DNA of 64,000 nucleotides from Tidjanibacter sp. (GCA_017396085.1 JAFQNC010000035.1:24918-88917); one strand, 5' to 3'; shown: positions 9,560-18,987, counted from the stretch's first letter. A program made the numbers and translations. The notes: generated by a model from the sequence alone, not told the origin.

Positions 9560-11023
9560 CTATTTTTCGGGTGCGTGTTCAAGTGTGTAGCAGAGGTAGT
9601 TCCAGAACTTCTCTACCGAGGCGATGTTCACCTTCTCATCGGGCGAGTGGGGGTAGCAAATGGTGGGACCAAACGAAATCATATCCATCTTGGGATAGAC
9701 ACCACCGATGATACCGCACTCCAAACCTGCGTGGATGGCCATCACTGCGGGCTCCTTGCCATAGAGAGCCTTGTAGCCCTCCTTCATTGTGTGCAGGATG
9801 GGCGAGTCGGGGTTGGGGTTCCAACCATCGTAGCCACCCGTGAGTTTCACGCTTGCACCGGCCATCTCAAAGATGGTTTTCATCTGCAATGCGAGGTCCT
9901 CCTTCTCGGAGCGCACCGAACTGCGCAACAGGCTCATAACGGTGAACTTACCCTTCTCCGACACAACCCTTGCAAGGTTGTTGGAGGTCTGCACGAGGCC
10001 TGCCATCGAGGGGCTCATCTTGGCTACACCATTGGGGCAACCAACCACAGCGTCTATGAGGTCTTGTGTGTCGAAGATGTCGATGCACTTGCCGGGGCAC
10101 TTCACAGCCACAGCCTTGAACGAAATGCTATCCTCAATGCCCTTGTACTCCTCTTTGTAAATCTTCTCAAACTTCCTCACAGCCGAGAGGAATTTCTTTT
10201 CGTACTGCTTCAGCACAGCCACCGTGGCGAAGGCTTCCCTTGGGATGGCATTGCGCAGGCCACCACCGTCAATGTTGCACAGCAGCACGCCATACTTGTC
10301 CATAGTGTTCTTTAAGAAACGGCAGAGGAGTTTGTTGGCGTTGGCCCTTTGGAGGATAATCTCCATACCCGAGTGGCCACCTTTAAGGCCCTTAACCTCA
10401 AGCCTATAACCACTGAAATCGCTCTTGAGGATGCGACCGGTGCCATAGCGAAGTGTGGCGTTGAAGTCCAAACCACCGGCGCAACCAACGTAGAGTTCGC
10501 CCTCGGTCTCGGAGTCGAGGTTGAGCATAATCTCGCCTTTGAGTTCGCCTGCTTTCAGACCCATAGCACCATCCATACCGGTCTCCTCGGTGGCGGTGAA
10601 GAGGGCTTCAATGGGACCGTGAACGAGGTCGGTGGCCTCCAATACTGCCATAATTGCGGCCAAACCGATACCATTGTCGGCACCGAGGGTGGTACCATCG
10701 GCAGTTACCCAATCGCCATCAACGTAGGCTTGGATGGCATCGGTGTCGAAGTTGAACACCTTGTCGGAGTTCTTCTGGGGCACCATATCCACGTGGGCCT
10801 GCAAAACGATGGTTTTGCGGTTCTCCATACCTGCGGTGGCGGGTTTGCGCACGATGATGTTCAGGGCCTCGTCTACGGTGTAGTCCAAGCCCAAGCCCTT
10901 CACGAAGTTGATGATGAAGTTTCGTGCGGCCTCCTCGTTGTGGGAGGGGCGGGGACACTGTGTGAGTCCTGCAAAGTTTTTCCACACTCGCTGCGGAGCG
11001 AGTTCTGCAATGTTCTTATTCAT
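9560..11023 (-). CDS. pepD: Aminoacyl-histidine dipeptidase (PepD)
   Basis: A 487-residue M20C-family dinuclear zinc dipeptidase, full length for the family, acting in the cytoplasm on Xaa-His and many other dipeptides. Metal and catalytic segments are visible: LQAHVDMVPQ, LGADNGIG, ATEETGMDGA and MLNLDSE, with a large lid domain inserted in the middle and the C-terminal IHAGLECGI metal site. The ATG at 11023 is followed by NKNIAELAPQRVWKNF, the usual N-terminus. Together with pepT and the M20 dipeptidase downstream it points to a peptide-based diet. Confidence 0.95.
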   Translation of the reverse strand: MNKNIAELAPQRVWKNFAGLTQCPRPSHNEEAARNFIINFVKGLGLDYTVDEALNIIVRKPATAGMENRKTIVLQAHVDMVPQKNSDKVFNFDTDAIQAYVDGDWVTADGTTLGADNGIGLAAIMAVLEATDLVHGPIEALFTATEETGMDGAMGLKAGELKGEIMLNLDSETEGELYVGCAGGLDFNATLRYGTGRILKSDFSGYRLEVKGLKGGHSGMEIILQRANANKLLCRFLKNTMDKYGVLLCNIDGGGLRNAIPREAFATVAVLKQYEKKFLSAVRKFEKIYKEEYKGIEDSISFKAVAVKCPGKCIDIFDTQDLIDAVVGCPNGVAKMSPSMAGLVQTSNNLARVVSEKGKFTVMSLLRSSVRSEKEDLALQMKTIFEMAGASVKLTGGYDGWNPNPDSPILHTMKEGYKALYGKEPAVMAIHAGLECGIIGGVYPKMDMISFGPTICYPHSPDEKVNIASVEKFWNYLCYTLEHAPEK

Positions 11024-11115
11024 AGGTCTTTTTTATGTTTTTTAGTCTGATTTGTCTGCTGTCTAACGCTGTGTGGGCGTTTTTATTATTCTGAGGGAGC
11101 GATGTAGCCAACAAG

Positions 11116-11456
11116 AAAATATTTACTAATTACTCTTTACTCTTTTTCTGCGACAAAGTCGCTGTTTGCAATTTCGACCACCCCTCCCAGCCTCCTGCTC
11201 GGCGAGGCCGCCGAGCGCAATTTCGACCACCCCTCCCGACCTCCCCTATCGTAGGGGAGGGGTACTTGGTGGTGCTATCAAATGCAGTAGAAATATTTAC
11301 TAATTACTCTTTACTCATTTTCTGCGGCAAAGCCGCTGATTGCAATTTCGACCACCCCTCCCGACCTCCCCTTTCGTAGGGGAGGAGTACTTGGTGGTGC
11401 TATCAAGCGTAGCGAAATATTTACTAATTACTCTTTACTAATTACTCTTTACTCTT
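11116..11456. repeat. Composite intergenic repeat, two full units plus a partial third
   Basis: This fills most of the 425-bp gap between pepD and phoH. Each unit starts with ATATTTACTAATTACTCTTTACTC, broken here as ATATTTACTAATTAC then TCTTTACTC, continues with a small hairpin (CTGCGRCAAAGYCGCTG), the word GCAATTTCGACCACCCCTCC, a hairpin of CTCCCCT / AGGGGAG and the tail TACTTGGTGGTGCTATCAA. Unit one spans about 11120-11281 and contains an extra insertion of about 48 bp; unit two is 11294-11405; a third begins at 11416 and runs up to the phoH stop. Parts recur inverted at 16391-16453. Confidence 0.75.
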
Positions 11457-12396
11457 TGTTCTCGGCTCCTTCAAAGGCCTTCACTATGCGGCTCACCAAA
11501 GCGTGGCGGATGATGTCCTTCTTGCCGAACTCAACAATCCCTATGCCATCCACCCCGCGGAGCATCTCCAACGTGCGCCCCAAGCCCGAATCGCTCTTGT
11601 GCGGAAGGTCAATCTGAGTCATATCGCCCGTAACGATGAACTTCGCATTGCGGCCCATACGTGTGAGGAACATCTTGATTTGGGGTAGGGTGGTGTTCTG
11701 CGCCTCGTCCAAAATCACAAAGGCATTGTCGAGCGTGCGGCCCCTCATATAGGCCAGCGGTGCAATCTGTACCACGCCCTCCTCCAAGAATTTCTGCAAC
11801 TTGGCGGGCGGAATCATATCGTTCAGCGCATCGTAGAGGGGTTGCAGGTAGGGGTCCAGTTTCTCCTTGAGGTCGCCGGGCAGAAAACCCAAACGCTCGC
11901 CTGCCTCCACGGCGGGGCGAGTGAGGATGATGCGTTTGACCTCTCGGTTTTTGAGAGCCCCCACAGCGAGTGCTATGGCGGTGTAGGTCTTGCCACTACC
12001 TGCGGGGCCCACGGCAAACAGCAGGTCGTTGCTCCCGTAGAGTTCCACCATCTTACGCTGGTTTTCGGTGCGGGCTTTGACGATGAGTCCGTTGTTGCCG
12101 TAGACAATCACATCTTTGGGCAAGATGGAGCCCTCCTCGGGCAATCCTCCGCTGAAAATCTGCTGAATTACGCTGGGCGAGATGTGGCCATACTTGCCAT
12201 AATACTCCCCAAGCGCACCCATTCTTCCCTCCAATCGGGCAATCTCCTCATCGGTGCCAATGGCCTTGATGGCGTTGCCTCGGGCTACAAGTTTCAGTTT
12301 AGGAAAGAGGTCGCAAACTCTATTGAAGTTAGAGTTTGCGACCCCATAAAAGTCGAGAAGTTCAATACCTTCGATGGATATAATCTTCTCTGCCAT
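11449..12396 (-). CDS. phoH: PhoH family ATPase
   Basis: A 315-residue cytoplasmic P-loop protein of the PhoH/PhoL group. An N-terminal KH-like part is followed by the Walker A motif GPAGSGKT (130-137), the segment LTRPAVEAGERLGFLPGD, Walker B/DEAQ-like VILDEAQNT (about 222-230) and VTGDMTQIDLP. Its exact role is unsettled; the family is linked to RNA handling and ribosome maturation. It starts 18 bp after the stop of the outer-membrane barrel gene on the same strand and likely shares its transcript. Confidence 0.94.
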   Translation of the reverse strand: MAEKIISIEGIELLDFYGVANSNFNRVCDLFPKLKLVARGNAIKAIGTDEEIARLEGRMGALGEYYGKYGHISPSVIQQIFSGGLPEEGSILPKDVIVYGNNGLIVKARTENQRKMVELYGSNDLLFAVGPAGSGKTYTAIALAVGALKNREVKRIILTRPAVEAGERLGFLPGDLKEKLDPYLQPLYDALNDMIPPAKLQKFLEEGVVQIAPLAYMRGRTLDNAFVILDEAQNTTLPQIKMFLTRMGRNAKFIVTGDMTQIDLPHKSDSGLGRTLEMLRGVDGIGIVEFGKKDIIRHALVSRIVKAFEGAENKE

Positions 12397-12414
12397 AAAT
12401 TCTTACGGCACAGA

Positions 12415-13062
12415 TTAGAACATTACACCCAAAGATACGTACCAAGTGTTGGTCTCTTTGTTGATGTTGTCGAAGTTGAACAATTCACCAAAGTTCTTGG
12501 GCTCCATACCCTGCTGCCAGCCACCGAGGTAGCGGAAGTCGAGCATAATGAAGTTGAACAGGTCGATACCCACGCCTGCTGCCCAAGTGTAGGAAACATC
12601 TTTCCAGTCGATGCCTGCGGTGTCGGCATTCTCACCGGAGATTACTGCGTTGGAGTTGAACACAACAACGGGACCTGCCTGAACGCGAGCGTTAAACAAA
12701 CCGAGGTCCATACCAACACCTGCCAAAATGGGCACGCTGAACTCGTTGAGGGTAACATCCTTAATCTCTACTTTGCCGGTTTCGGGGTTTTTCAAATCAC
12801 CCTTGTGCCAGTTGTACATCAACTCGGGCTGCAAGTGCAACGAGAAGATGGAGATGGGCACGTTCAAACGGAACATCAGACCGGCATTGTAGCTGGCGGC
12901 ACCGTCCAGAACACTCTGCATACCGTCACCTTCCATAGTAACTTCGGCTGCGGTGGAGGTCAAACCGGCCTTGGGACCAAACCAAAACCACTTGTGGCTC
13001 TGTGCGCTAACGGTAGCAACGCTCATTACCAACACTGCCATTGCGAGAAGAATCTTTTTCAT
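12415..13062 (-). CDS. PorT-like outer-membrane beta-barrel protein
   Basis: A 215-residue exported protein with a Sec signal peptide (MKKILLAMAVLVMSVATVSAQ, cut after Ala-Gln type site) and a string of alternating hydrophobic strands such as GPKAGLTSTAAEV, LHLQPELMYNWH and LDFRYLGGW, ending in a terminal strand WYVSLGVMF with C-terminal Phe, the outer-membrane insertion signal. It resembles the PorT/OprF-N barrel group (outer membrane protein beta-barrel domain). Function is unknown. A paralogue with the same ending lies about 260 bp upstream, suggesting gene duplication. Confidence 0.82.
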   Translation of the reverse strand: MKKILLAMAVLVMSVATVSAQSHKWFWFGPKAGLTSTAAEVTMEGDGMQSVLDGAASYNAGLMFRLNVPISIFSLHLQPELMYNWHKGDLKNPETGKVEIKDVTLNEFSVPILAGVGMDLGLFNARVQAGPVVVFNSNAVISGENADTAGIDWKDVSYTWAAGVGIDLFNFIMLDFRYLGGWQQGMEPKNFGELFNFDNINKETNTWYVSLGVMF

Positions 13063-13159
13063 AACTCAAAAAATATTTTTTTAGTTGAACTTAATTTAAC
13101 GTTTCGTTGTGTGGCAATTTTTGCGCAGGGTGGCGCAACGACACACCCCTTGCTGTGGG

Positions 13160-13167
13160 CAAAGATA
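13160..13167 (-). promoter_or_regulatory. -7 box for the 13062 barrel gene
   Basis: The minus strand reads TATCTTTG about 98 bp upstream of the start codon. This is an exact TAnnTTTG match with a weak -33 region, and it implies a leader of about 90 nt. Confidence 0.5.
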
Positions 13168-13231
13168 GAAAACTTTTTCTCAATTATGCACTCAATGTCT
13201 AACTTTTTTTTGCTCAACAGGTTAAAAAATA

Positions 13232-13280
13232 TAAAAAAATCCCTCCAAAGGAGTGTTTTTTTTGCTCCTTTGGAGGGATT
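13232..13280 (-). terminator. Rho-independent terminator of the upstream barrel gene
   Basis: Arms AATCCCTCCAAAGGAG (13238-13253) and CTCCTTTGGAGGGATT (13265-13280) are a perfect 16-bp inverted repeat. On the minus strand the stem is followed by a T-rich run (complement of 13223-13238). It lies 43 bp after the stop of the barrel gene at 13323-13979. Confidence 0.85.
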
Positions 13281-13322
13281 ATTGCACATTTTCTGCGCCA
13301 CTTGCAAGGGCGGAGCAGAGGT

Positions 13323-13979
13323 TTAGAACATCACGCCGAGGCTCAAATTCCAACTGGTGCGCTCGGTGTTCACGCTCACGTTGTCCACACTCACTGTGTC
13401 GCCATTGAAGTTACCATTGTAGCGAATCTCGGCAATAAGGCTCAACACCTTCACACCCAAACCTGCGGTCCAAGTCATCTTGGGGTCGGTTTTGAGGCTG
13501 TTCCACGCATCCTCAAAATCCTCCTTGCCGAGGTCCTTGAAACCCTTTTCGGAGGCGATGGGGAACACGGGGCCCACATTTATCCTCACGCTCACCAAAC
13601 TACCCAAGCCAAACTCGGCACCAACCAACAGCGGCAGGTCGATGTACTTGTGGCTCTCGGTGGTCTGCTCCTTGCCGCCACCGACAATATCGTCAATGGA
13701 GGGGATGTTGATGGTGGTGTTGGTGTACTGCAACTCGGGCTGGATGTAGAGAGGCAGTTTGGGGATATTGATGCGTGCAAAGACGTTGCCGGTCCAGCCT
13801 GTGCCTTCGGCTTTGATTGCATCCTTCACACCATCGGAGGTGGTGGGGATACCCTCGCTGGAGGAGATGATGCCGATGCGGCCACCCACGTTGAAGAGGC
13901 CGAGCAAGTTGTTTCCTGCCACTGCACTACCCACGGAGAGGGTGGTGATGGCTACGATTGCGAGCAAAAATTTTTTCAT
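13323..13979 (-). CDS. PorT-like outer-membrane beta-barrel protein (paralogue)
   Basis: A 218-residue exported protein with signal peptide [22 protein letters not shown], then barrel strands ([51 protein letters not shown]) and a final strand [10 protein letters not shown]. The shared LGVMF ending, size and strand order show it to be a paralogue of the gene at 12415-13062, though identity is modest. It has its own promoter and terminator, so it is a monocistronic unit. The role is unknown; small barrels of this group are often assembly or adhesion factors in Bacteroidetes. Confidence 0.8.
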   Translation of the reverse strand: MKKFLLAIVAITTLSVGSAVAGNNLLGLFNVGGRIGIISSSEGIPTTSDGVKDAIKAEGTGWTGNVFARINIPKLPLYIQPELQYTNTTINIPSIDDIVGGGKEQTTESHKYIDLPLLVGAEFGLGSLVSVRINVGPVFPIASEKGFKDLGKEDFEDAWNSLKTDPKMTWTAGLGVKVLSLIAEIRYNGNFNGDTVSVDNVSVNTERTSWNLSLGVMF

Positions 13980-14020
13980 AATCTATGGATTTTTCTGATT
14001 AAATGTTCTATTCCACGCTC

Positions 14021-14028
14021 CAAAGGTA
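14021..14028 (-). promoter_or_regulatory. -7 box of the 13979 barrel gene
   Basis: The minus strand reads TACCTTTG, an exact TAnnTTTG match 42 bp before the start codon. The -33 region is poor. Confidence 0.5.
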
Positions 14029-14081
14029 GCACAAATAATGCAAAAATGTTCTCCCCTCGACCATTTTTTAACAAAGTTGGT

Positions 14082-14089
14082 TATCTTTG
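14082..14089 (+). promoter_or_regulatory. der promoter -7 box
   Basis: TATCTTTG, an exact match to TAnnTTTG, lies 22 bp before the der ATG, giving a short leader. The -33 region is T-rich without a clean TTTG. Confidence 0.6.
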
Positions 14090-14111
14090 CACCGAATTTA
14101 ATGGAAAGATT

Positions 14112-15413
14112 ATGAGTTTAGTAGCAATAGTAGGCCGCCCCAACGTGGGCAAAAGCACCTTCTTTAACCGCCTTGTGGGTATGCGTCAGGCGATTGTGGA
14201 CTCCACGGCGGGTACCACACGCGACCGACACTATGGTAAGACCGATTGGAATGGTCGCGAGTTTTCGCTCATCGACACCGGTGGCTACTCGGTAGGTAGC
14301 GATGACGCCTTTGAGGAGGAAATCCGCAAGCAGGTACACCTTGCCATTGACGAGGCCGACATCATCCTCTTTATGGTGGAGGTCTCCACGGGTATCACCG
14401 ACCTCGACCAAATGGTGGCAGATGTGTTGCGCCGCAGTGGCAAAAAGACTCTGTTGGTGGTAAACAAGGTGGACAACTACGACCTCATCTACGGCTCCAA
14501 CGAGTTCTACGCACTCGGCCTTGGCGACCCCTTCTGCATCAGCTCAATGAGTGGTAGCGGCACGGGCGACCTGATGGACAAGATTGTGGAACTCCTGCCC
14601 GAGGATAGGCCTGAGGTTGTGGATGAACTGCCCCGCATTACCATTGTGGGCCGCCCCAACGTGGGTAAATCATCGCTCACCAACGCCTTGCTCGGCACCG
14701 AGCGCAACATCGTTACCAACATCGCAGGCACCACACGCGACAGTATCAACACTCGCTATAATAAATATGGTCTTGACTTCTACCTCGTGGACACCGCCGG
14801 TCTGCGCAAGAAGGGTAAGGTTACCGAGGACCTTGAGTTCTACTCCGTGATGCGCTCCATCAGGGCCATTGAGAACAGCGATGTGTGTGTGCTGATGTTG
14901 GATGCTCGTCAGGGCATTGAGTCGCAGGATATGAACATCTTTTCGCTCATCGTGCGCAACAAGAAGGGCTGTGTGATTGTGGTCAATAAGTGGGACCTCA
15001 TTGAGAAGGGCAACAACACTATGAAGGAGTGGAAGGAGGCCCTGCAAGCCAAACTCGCTCCCTTCAACGATGTGCCCATCATCTTCACATCCGTAATCAA
15101 CAAGCAGCGCATTATGGAGGTGTTGCAGACGGCCATTCAGGTCTATGAGGCCCGCAACCGCCGCATCTCCACCAGCGAACTCAACGAGTTCCTGCTGCCG
15201 ATTATTGAGGAGACACCTCCCCCAATGACCAAGGGTAAGTACATCCGCATCAAGTATGTAACCCAGTTGCCCACCGTGTCGCCCTCGTTTGCGTTCTTTG
15301 TGAACCTGCCGCAGTACATCCGCGACCACTACCGCCGCTTCTTGGAGAACAAGATTAGGGAGCATTGGGATTTCTGCGGTGTGCCGATGCAGATTTACTT
15401 CCGCCAAAAGTAG
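14112..15413 (+). CDS. der: GTPase Der, ribosome biogenesis
   Basis: A 433-residue protein with two tandem GTPase domains and a C-terminal KH-like domain, acting in 50S subunit maturation. Domain 1 has [11 protein letters not shown] (about 8-18), DTGG and NKVD; domain 2 has [10 protein letters not shown] (about 180), [11 protein letters not shown] and NKWD. The open frame extends 810 bp upstream without an ATG-led family match, so the ATG at 14112 ([10 protein letters not shown]) is chosen; it follows the promoter directly and gives the standard N-terminus. It ends with the KH region ([18 protein letters not shown]). Confidence 0.98.
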   Translation: MSLVAIVGRPNVGKSTFFNRLVGMRQAIVDSTAGTTRDRHYGKTDWNGREFSLIDTGGYSVGSDDAFEEEIRKQVHLAIDEADIILFMVEVSTGITDLDQMVADVLRRSGKKTLLVVNKVDNYDLIYGSNEFYALGLGDPFCISSMSGSGTGDLMDKIVELLPEDRPEVVDELPRITIVGRPNVGKSSLTNALLGTERNIVTNIAGTTRDSINTRYNKYGLDFYLVDTAGLRKKGKVTEDLEFYSVMRSIRAIENSDVCVLMLDARQGIESQDMNIFSLIVRNKKGCVIVVNKWDLIEKGNNTMKEWKEALQAKLAPFNDVPIIFTSVINKQRIMEVLQTAIQVYEARNRRISTSELNEFLLPIIEETPPPMTKGKYIRIKYVTQLPTVSPSFAFFVNLPQYIRDHYRRFLENKIREHWDFCGVPMQIYFRQK

Positions 15414-15451
15414 TATTATACTCTTATTGAGTTTGACAACAAGACTACACT

Positions 15452-16354
15452 ATGAGTCCAAAGTTTAGAACATACGCAATGCCGGTGGCTATGGTCATCG
15501 GCATTTTGCTTCACGATTGGGTGGGGGAACTGAAATTTCTCTCGCCGTGGCTGATTGCCGCAATGCTTTTTGTTACCTTCACGAGGGTTAAGGTCAAGGA
15601 GTTGCGCCTGCGCAAGATACACGCAGGGCAGTTGGGCTTCCAACTGCTTGTGAGCGTGGGGCTCTATTTTTTGCTTGTGGCTCTTGGCGTGGGCGAGGTG
15701 GTGAGTCAGGGTGTGATGATATGCATCTTTATGCCCACGGCTATGGCCTCGGTGGTTATTGGTGCAATGCTGGGGGCCAACGTGGGCACGATGACCACCT
15801 TCACGCTGTTGAGCAATATGGCTGTGGCGGTTACGGCTCCTGTGCTCTTTTCGTTTGTGGGCACCCACACCGACCTTCCCTTCCTCACATCATTTTGGAT
15901 GGTCTTGCGCCGTTTGTTGCTGCTTGTGGTGGCACCCTTTGCGCTGGTGGCACTGATGGAGAAGTTTGCCCCGAAGGCATATGATTATGTCCACCGCCAC
16001 CAGCAGTGGTCGTTCTACCTTTGGGTGGTGTCGTTGGTGATACTTATGGGCTCCACCACCAACTTCATCCTTGAACAGCCCTCGGAGGCCATCCTCACGG
16101 AGGTGGTGCTTGCGCTGTCGGCGGGTGTGATATGTGTGGCCCAATTCCGCATAGGTCGCTGGTGGGGAGGCAAGTGTGGCGACAAGGTGTCGGGAGGACA
16201 ATCGCTTGGCCAGAAGAACACCCTGCTGGCCATACTGCTTGCTCAGAGTTACCTCAATCCGCTCTCTTCGGTTGCCCCTGCGGCCTACATTGTGTGGCAA
16301 AACCTTTTCAACAGTTGGCAACTATCAAGGTATAAGGAAAACAAAAAGGAGTAA
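15452..16354 (+). CDS. BASS-like (bile acid:sodium symporter family) membrane transporter
   Basis: A 300-residue inner-membrane protein with about nine to ten hydrophobic segments. The layout (MVIGILLHDW, LIAAMLFVTFTRVKVKE, the Met/Ala/Gly-rich stretch FMPTAMASVVIGAMLGANVG, and the crossover-like LLAQSYLNPLSSVAPAAYIVWQN) is like the BASS fold of bile-acid, keto-acid or auxin-type carriers. The substrate cannot be told. It follows der by 38 bp; its stop codon lies inside the stem of the terminator at 16342. An alternative name would be a generic arsenic-resistance/BASS superfamily permease. Confidence 0.75.
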   Translation: MSPKFRTYAMPVAMVIGILLHDWVGELKFLSPWLIAAMLFVTFTRVKVKELRLRKIHAGQLGFQLLVSVGLYFLLVALGVGEVVSQGVMICIFMPTAMASVVIGAMLGANVGTMTTFTLLSNMAVAVTAPVLFSFVGTHTDLPFLTSFWMVLRRLLLLVVAPFALVALMEKFAPKAYDYVHRHQQWSFYLWVVSLVILMGSTTNFILEQPSEAILTEVVLALSAGVICVAQFRIGRWWGGKCGDKVSGGQSLGQKNTLLAILLAQSYLNPLSSVAPAAYIVWQNLFNSWQLSRYKENKKE

Positions 16355-16380
16355 CGAACCGTTACTCCTTTTTGTTTTTG
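16342..16380 (+). terminator. Terminator of the der-transporter unit
   Basis: A perfect 14-bp inverted repeat (16342-16355 and 16361-16374) with a 5-nt loop, GAACC, followed by TTTTTG. The transporter stop codon (16352-16354) is within the 5' arm. Confidence 0.9.
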
Positions 16381-16390
16381 TCAACGTCTT

Positions 16391-16453
16391 TTTAATTAGT
16401 AATTAGTAAAGAGTAATTAGTAAATATTTTTCCTTCGTTTGGGTGGTCGAAAT
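16391..16453 (-). repeat. Inverted partial copy of the composite intergenic repeat
   Basis: Read on the minus strand this contains AATTTCGACCACCC followed by ATATTTACTAATTACTC and TTTACTAATTAC, the same words as in the unit at 11116-11456 but in a changed order. Just downstream (16466-16520) are two further GC-rich hairpins: GTGCACGGCCCCGTGCAC and CCCCCTCTAA / TTAGAGGGGG. Confidence 0.6.
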
Positions 16454-16550
16454 TGTGTGCACGGCCCCGTGCACGTCCCCCTCTAAGTTAGAGGGGGTGC
16501 CCGAAGGGCGGGGGCGTCTGTTTAAGAAAGGGCAGAAAGGTAAGGCCCTC

Positions 16551-16613
16551 TTTACTCTTTACTCTTTACTCTTTACTCTTTACTCTTTACTCTTTACTCT
16601 TTACTCTTTACTC
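16551..16613. repeat. Heptamer microsatellite (TTTACTC)x9
   Basis: Nine perfect tandem copies of TTTACTC end 3 bp from the stop codon of the nucleoside phosphorylase gene. Shorter runs of the same heptamer occur at 11131-11150, 11303-11316, 11428-11456 and 19063-19084. Confidence 0.95.
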
Positions 16614-16616
16614 TCT

Positions 16617-17492
16617 CTACAGTGCGGCTAACTTGTTGAGTGCCATCTCAATCATTTGGCGCACGAAGGGCTTGTAGTCGGTGTTCATATCCTTCACGGC
16701 CCTTTGGGCAATGATTGTGCAGATGGTGCCCGCACGGTGGCCCATCAGCGCACCGAGGCCCGAGAGGGCACTACTCTCCATCTCAAAGTTGGTGATGCGG
16801 CGCTCGCCGAAACGGAAACTCTCAATCTTGTTGTTCAGTTCGGGGTCGGCAGGTTGCAGGCGCACCCAACGGCCCTGCGGACCATAGAAACCATTGGCGG
16901 CGATGGTGATACCCTCCACCACCGAGTCGGCAAAGTGGTCGTAGAGCTCCTTGTCGGCATCCACAAAGTAGGGTGCAGGGCACTGCTTGTTCCAGCCCGT
17001 GTGGGCCACAAAGGCCTCTTCGATTGCGAGGTCGCACACCTCATTGCGGCCTGCGTAGTAGTTGAGCAGACCATCAAAGCCCACCGAAGTGCGTGCAAAC
17101 ACAAACGAGCCCAGAGGTATGTCGGGCTGAATGGCTCCCGAGGTGCCGAGTCGGAGCAGCGTGAGGCGGCGTTTTTCGGCCTTTTCGGTGCGTGTGGCGA
17201 AGTCGATGTTGGCCAGTGCGTCTAACTCGGTTACCACGATGTCGATGTTGTCGGTACCGATGCCGGTGGAGATTACGGTCATACGCTTGCCCTTGTAGGT
17301 GCCCGTGATGGTGCGGAATTCTCGGCTCTCAATGGTACACTCTTTGCTCTCAAAATAGCTTGCCACCAAATCAACCCTGCCGGGGTCGCCAACCAAGATT
17401 ACGGTGTCGGCCAACTGCTCGGGCTTGACGTGGAGGTGGAAGATGGAACCATCACCATTGATGATGAGTTCGGATGTTGGAATAACTCTCAT
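16617..17492 (-). CDS. Nucleoside phosphorylase (uridine phosphorylase type)
   Basis: A 291-residue cytoplasmic enzyme of the PNP/UDP family that splits a nucleoside with phosphate. Seen are the phosphate-site segment VGDPGRVDL, STGIGTDNIDIVVTEL, the base/ribose region RLGTSGAIQPDIPLGSFV and the ribose-binding NFEMESSALSGLGALMGHR. The open frame runs further upstream, but the ATG at 17492 (MRVIPTSEL) gives the family-like start; the extension reads through the divergent gene's control region. The frame is divergent from the M20 dipeptidase. Substrate is most likely uridine, by the overall pattern; other nucleosides are possible. Confidence 0.9.
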   Translation of the reverse strand: MRVIPTSELIINGDGSIFHLHVKPEQLADTVILVGDPGRVDLVASYFESKECTIESREFRTITGTYKGKRMTVISTGIGTDNIDIVVTELDALANIDFATRTEKAEKRRLTLLRLGTSGAIQPDIPLGSFVFARTSVGFDGLLNYYAGRNEVCDLAIEEAFVAHTGWNKQCPAPYFVDADKELYDHFADSVVEGITIAANGFYGPQGRWVRLQPADPELNNKIESFRFGERRITNFEMESSALSGLGALMGHRAGTICTIIAQRAVKDMNTDYKPFVRQMIEMALNKLAAL

Positions 17493-17613
17493 TGCAAAAA
17501 TATTGTTGTTAAATTTTGTTTCTCGTGCGGGAATTTGTAAATTTGTAAACCATCCACTTGGGGATGCTAACCACAAATATAGTGAAAATATTATAATATT
17601 GAACCGATAGACT

Positions 17614-18987
17614 ATGAAAAAGAGCCAAGAATTTGTACAGCAACACAAGGAACGCTTCCTTGACGAACTTTTCGACCTTCTGCGTATTCCCTCCATTAGT
17701 GCCCAAAGCGAACATCGTGCCGATATGGTGCGCACGGCGGAGTGGTTGCGCAATTCTCTGCTGAAGGCGGGTGCCGACCGTGCGGAGGTTATGCCCACGG
17801 AGGGTAACCCTGTGGTCTACGCCGAGAAGATTGTGGACCCTGCGAAGCCCACGGTGGTGGTCTATGGCCACTACGATGTTATGCCCGAGGACCCACGTGG
17901 TGAGTGGCGCACCGAGCCCTTTGAGCCGGTGATTAAGGATGGGCGCATTTGGTGCCGTGGTGCCGATGACGACAAGGGACAACTCTATATGCACGCCAAG
18001 GCCTTTGAGGCTATGGTGGCCACGGGCGAACTACCCTGCAACGTGAAGTTTATGCTTGAGGGCGAGGAGGAGATTGGCTCGCCGAGCCTCTATGGGTGGT
18101 GTGAGCAGCACAAGGACCTCGTGCAGGGCGACATCATTCTGGTGTCGGACACGAGTATGGTGTCGTGGCAACAACCCTCCATCACCTGTGGTCTGCGTGG
18201 CCTGTGCTATATGCAGGTGGAGGTGACGGGTCCCGACCACGACCTCCATTCGGGCCTCTTTGGGGGTGCTGTGGCCAACCCTGCCAACGTGCTGTGCGAC
18301 CTTGTGAATAGACTGGTGGATGAGCGTGGGCGCATCACCATCCCCGGTTTCTATGATGACGTGAGGGAACTAACCCCCGAGGAGAGGGAGAATTTCAACA
18401 AGGCCCCCTACAACAAGGAGAACTATATGCGTGGCATTGGCGTGGAGGAACTCGCCGGCGAGAGCGGCTACACCACCCTTGAACGCACCGGCGTGCGCCC
18501 CAGCCTTGATGTGAATGGCATTTGGGGTGGCTACACCTTGGAGGGTACCAAGACTATCATTCCCTCGAAAGCCTCGGCCAAGATTTCTATGCGCCTTGTG
18601 CCCAACCAGAACTGGGAAAAGATTGCGGTGCTCTTTGAGGACTATTTCCGTAGCATTGCACCCAAGACGGTGAAGGTAGAGGTGCGCTCGCTCCACGGAG
18701 GCCAACCCTACGTGTCGCCCACCGATATGACTGCCTACCGTGCGGCCGAGAGGGCTGTGGAGGAGAGCTTTGGAGTGCGCCCGCTGCCCTTCTTCTCGGG
18801 CGGTAGTATTCCCATTGTGAGTGGCTTTGAGAGCATCTTGGGTATGAAGTCCATCCTCATTGGCTTTGGCCTCTCGCAGGATGCCATCCACTCGCCCAAC
18901 GAGAGCTTCGGCTTGGAGCAGTTCTACACGGGTATCCAAACGATTATCCGCTTCTACAAACACTTTGCTGCCCTCGCGGCAGAATAG
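17614..18987 (+). CDS. M20 family dipeptidase / metallopeptidase
   Basis: A 457-residue zinc peptidase of the M20A/DUG1-CNDP-like group. Metal-site motifs are VVYGHYDVMPEDP (H, then D), GADDDKGQ (bridging Asp), EGEEEIGSPSL (catalytic Glu pair) and the late H in FGLSQDAIHSPNE. The lid/dimerization domain occupies about residues 210-350. No signal peptide is seen, so it acts in the cytoplasm on dipeptides, a third such enzyme in this window. It is followed at once by the intergenic repeat block 18988-19051. Confidence 0.93.
   Translation: MKKSQEFVQQHKERFLDELFDLLRIPSISAQSEHRADMVRTAEWLRNSLLKAGADRAEVMPTEGNPVVYAEKIVDPAKPTVVVYGHYDVMPEDPRGEWRTEPFEPVIKDGRIWCRGADDDKGQLYMHAKAFEAMVATGELPCNVKFMLEGEEEIGSPSLYGWCEQHKDLVQGDIILVSDTSMVSWQQPSITCGLRGLCYMQVEVTGPDHDLHSGLFGGAVANPANVLCDLVNRLVDERGRITIPGFYDDVRELTPEERENFNKAPYNKENYMRGIGVEELAGESGYTTLERTGVRPSLDVNGIWGGYTLEGTKTIIPSKASAKISMRLVPNQNWEKIAVLFEDYFRSIAPKTVKVEVRSLHGGQPYVSPTDMTAYRAAERAVEESFGVRPLPFFSGGSIPIVSGFESILGMKSILIGFGLSQDAIHSPNESFGLEQFYTGIQTIIRFYKHFAALAAE

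Noticed and set aside
13302..14111. N-terminal extension of Der in the same open frame
   Set aside because: The extension is antisense to a barrel gene and has its own promoter and start of der downstream; the ATG at 14112 gives the standard protein.
16551..16613. Tandem array considered as CRISPR
   Set aside because: Units are 7 bp with no spacers and no cas genes nearby; the same holds for the 9-bp arrays.
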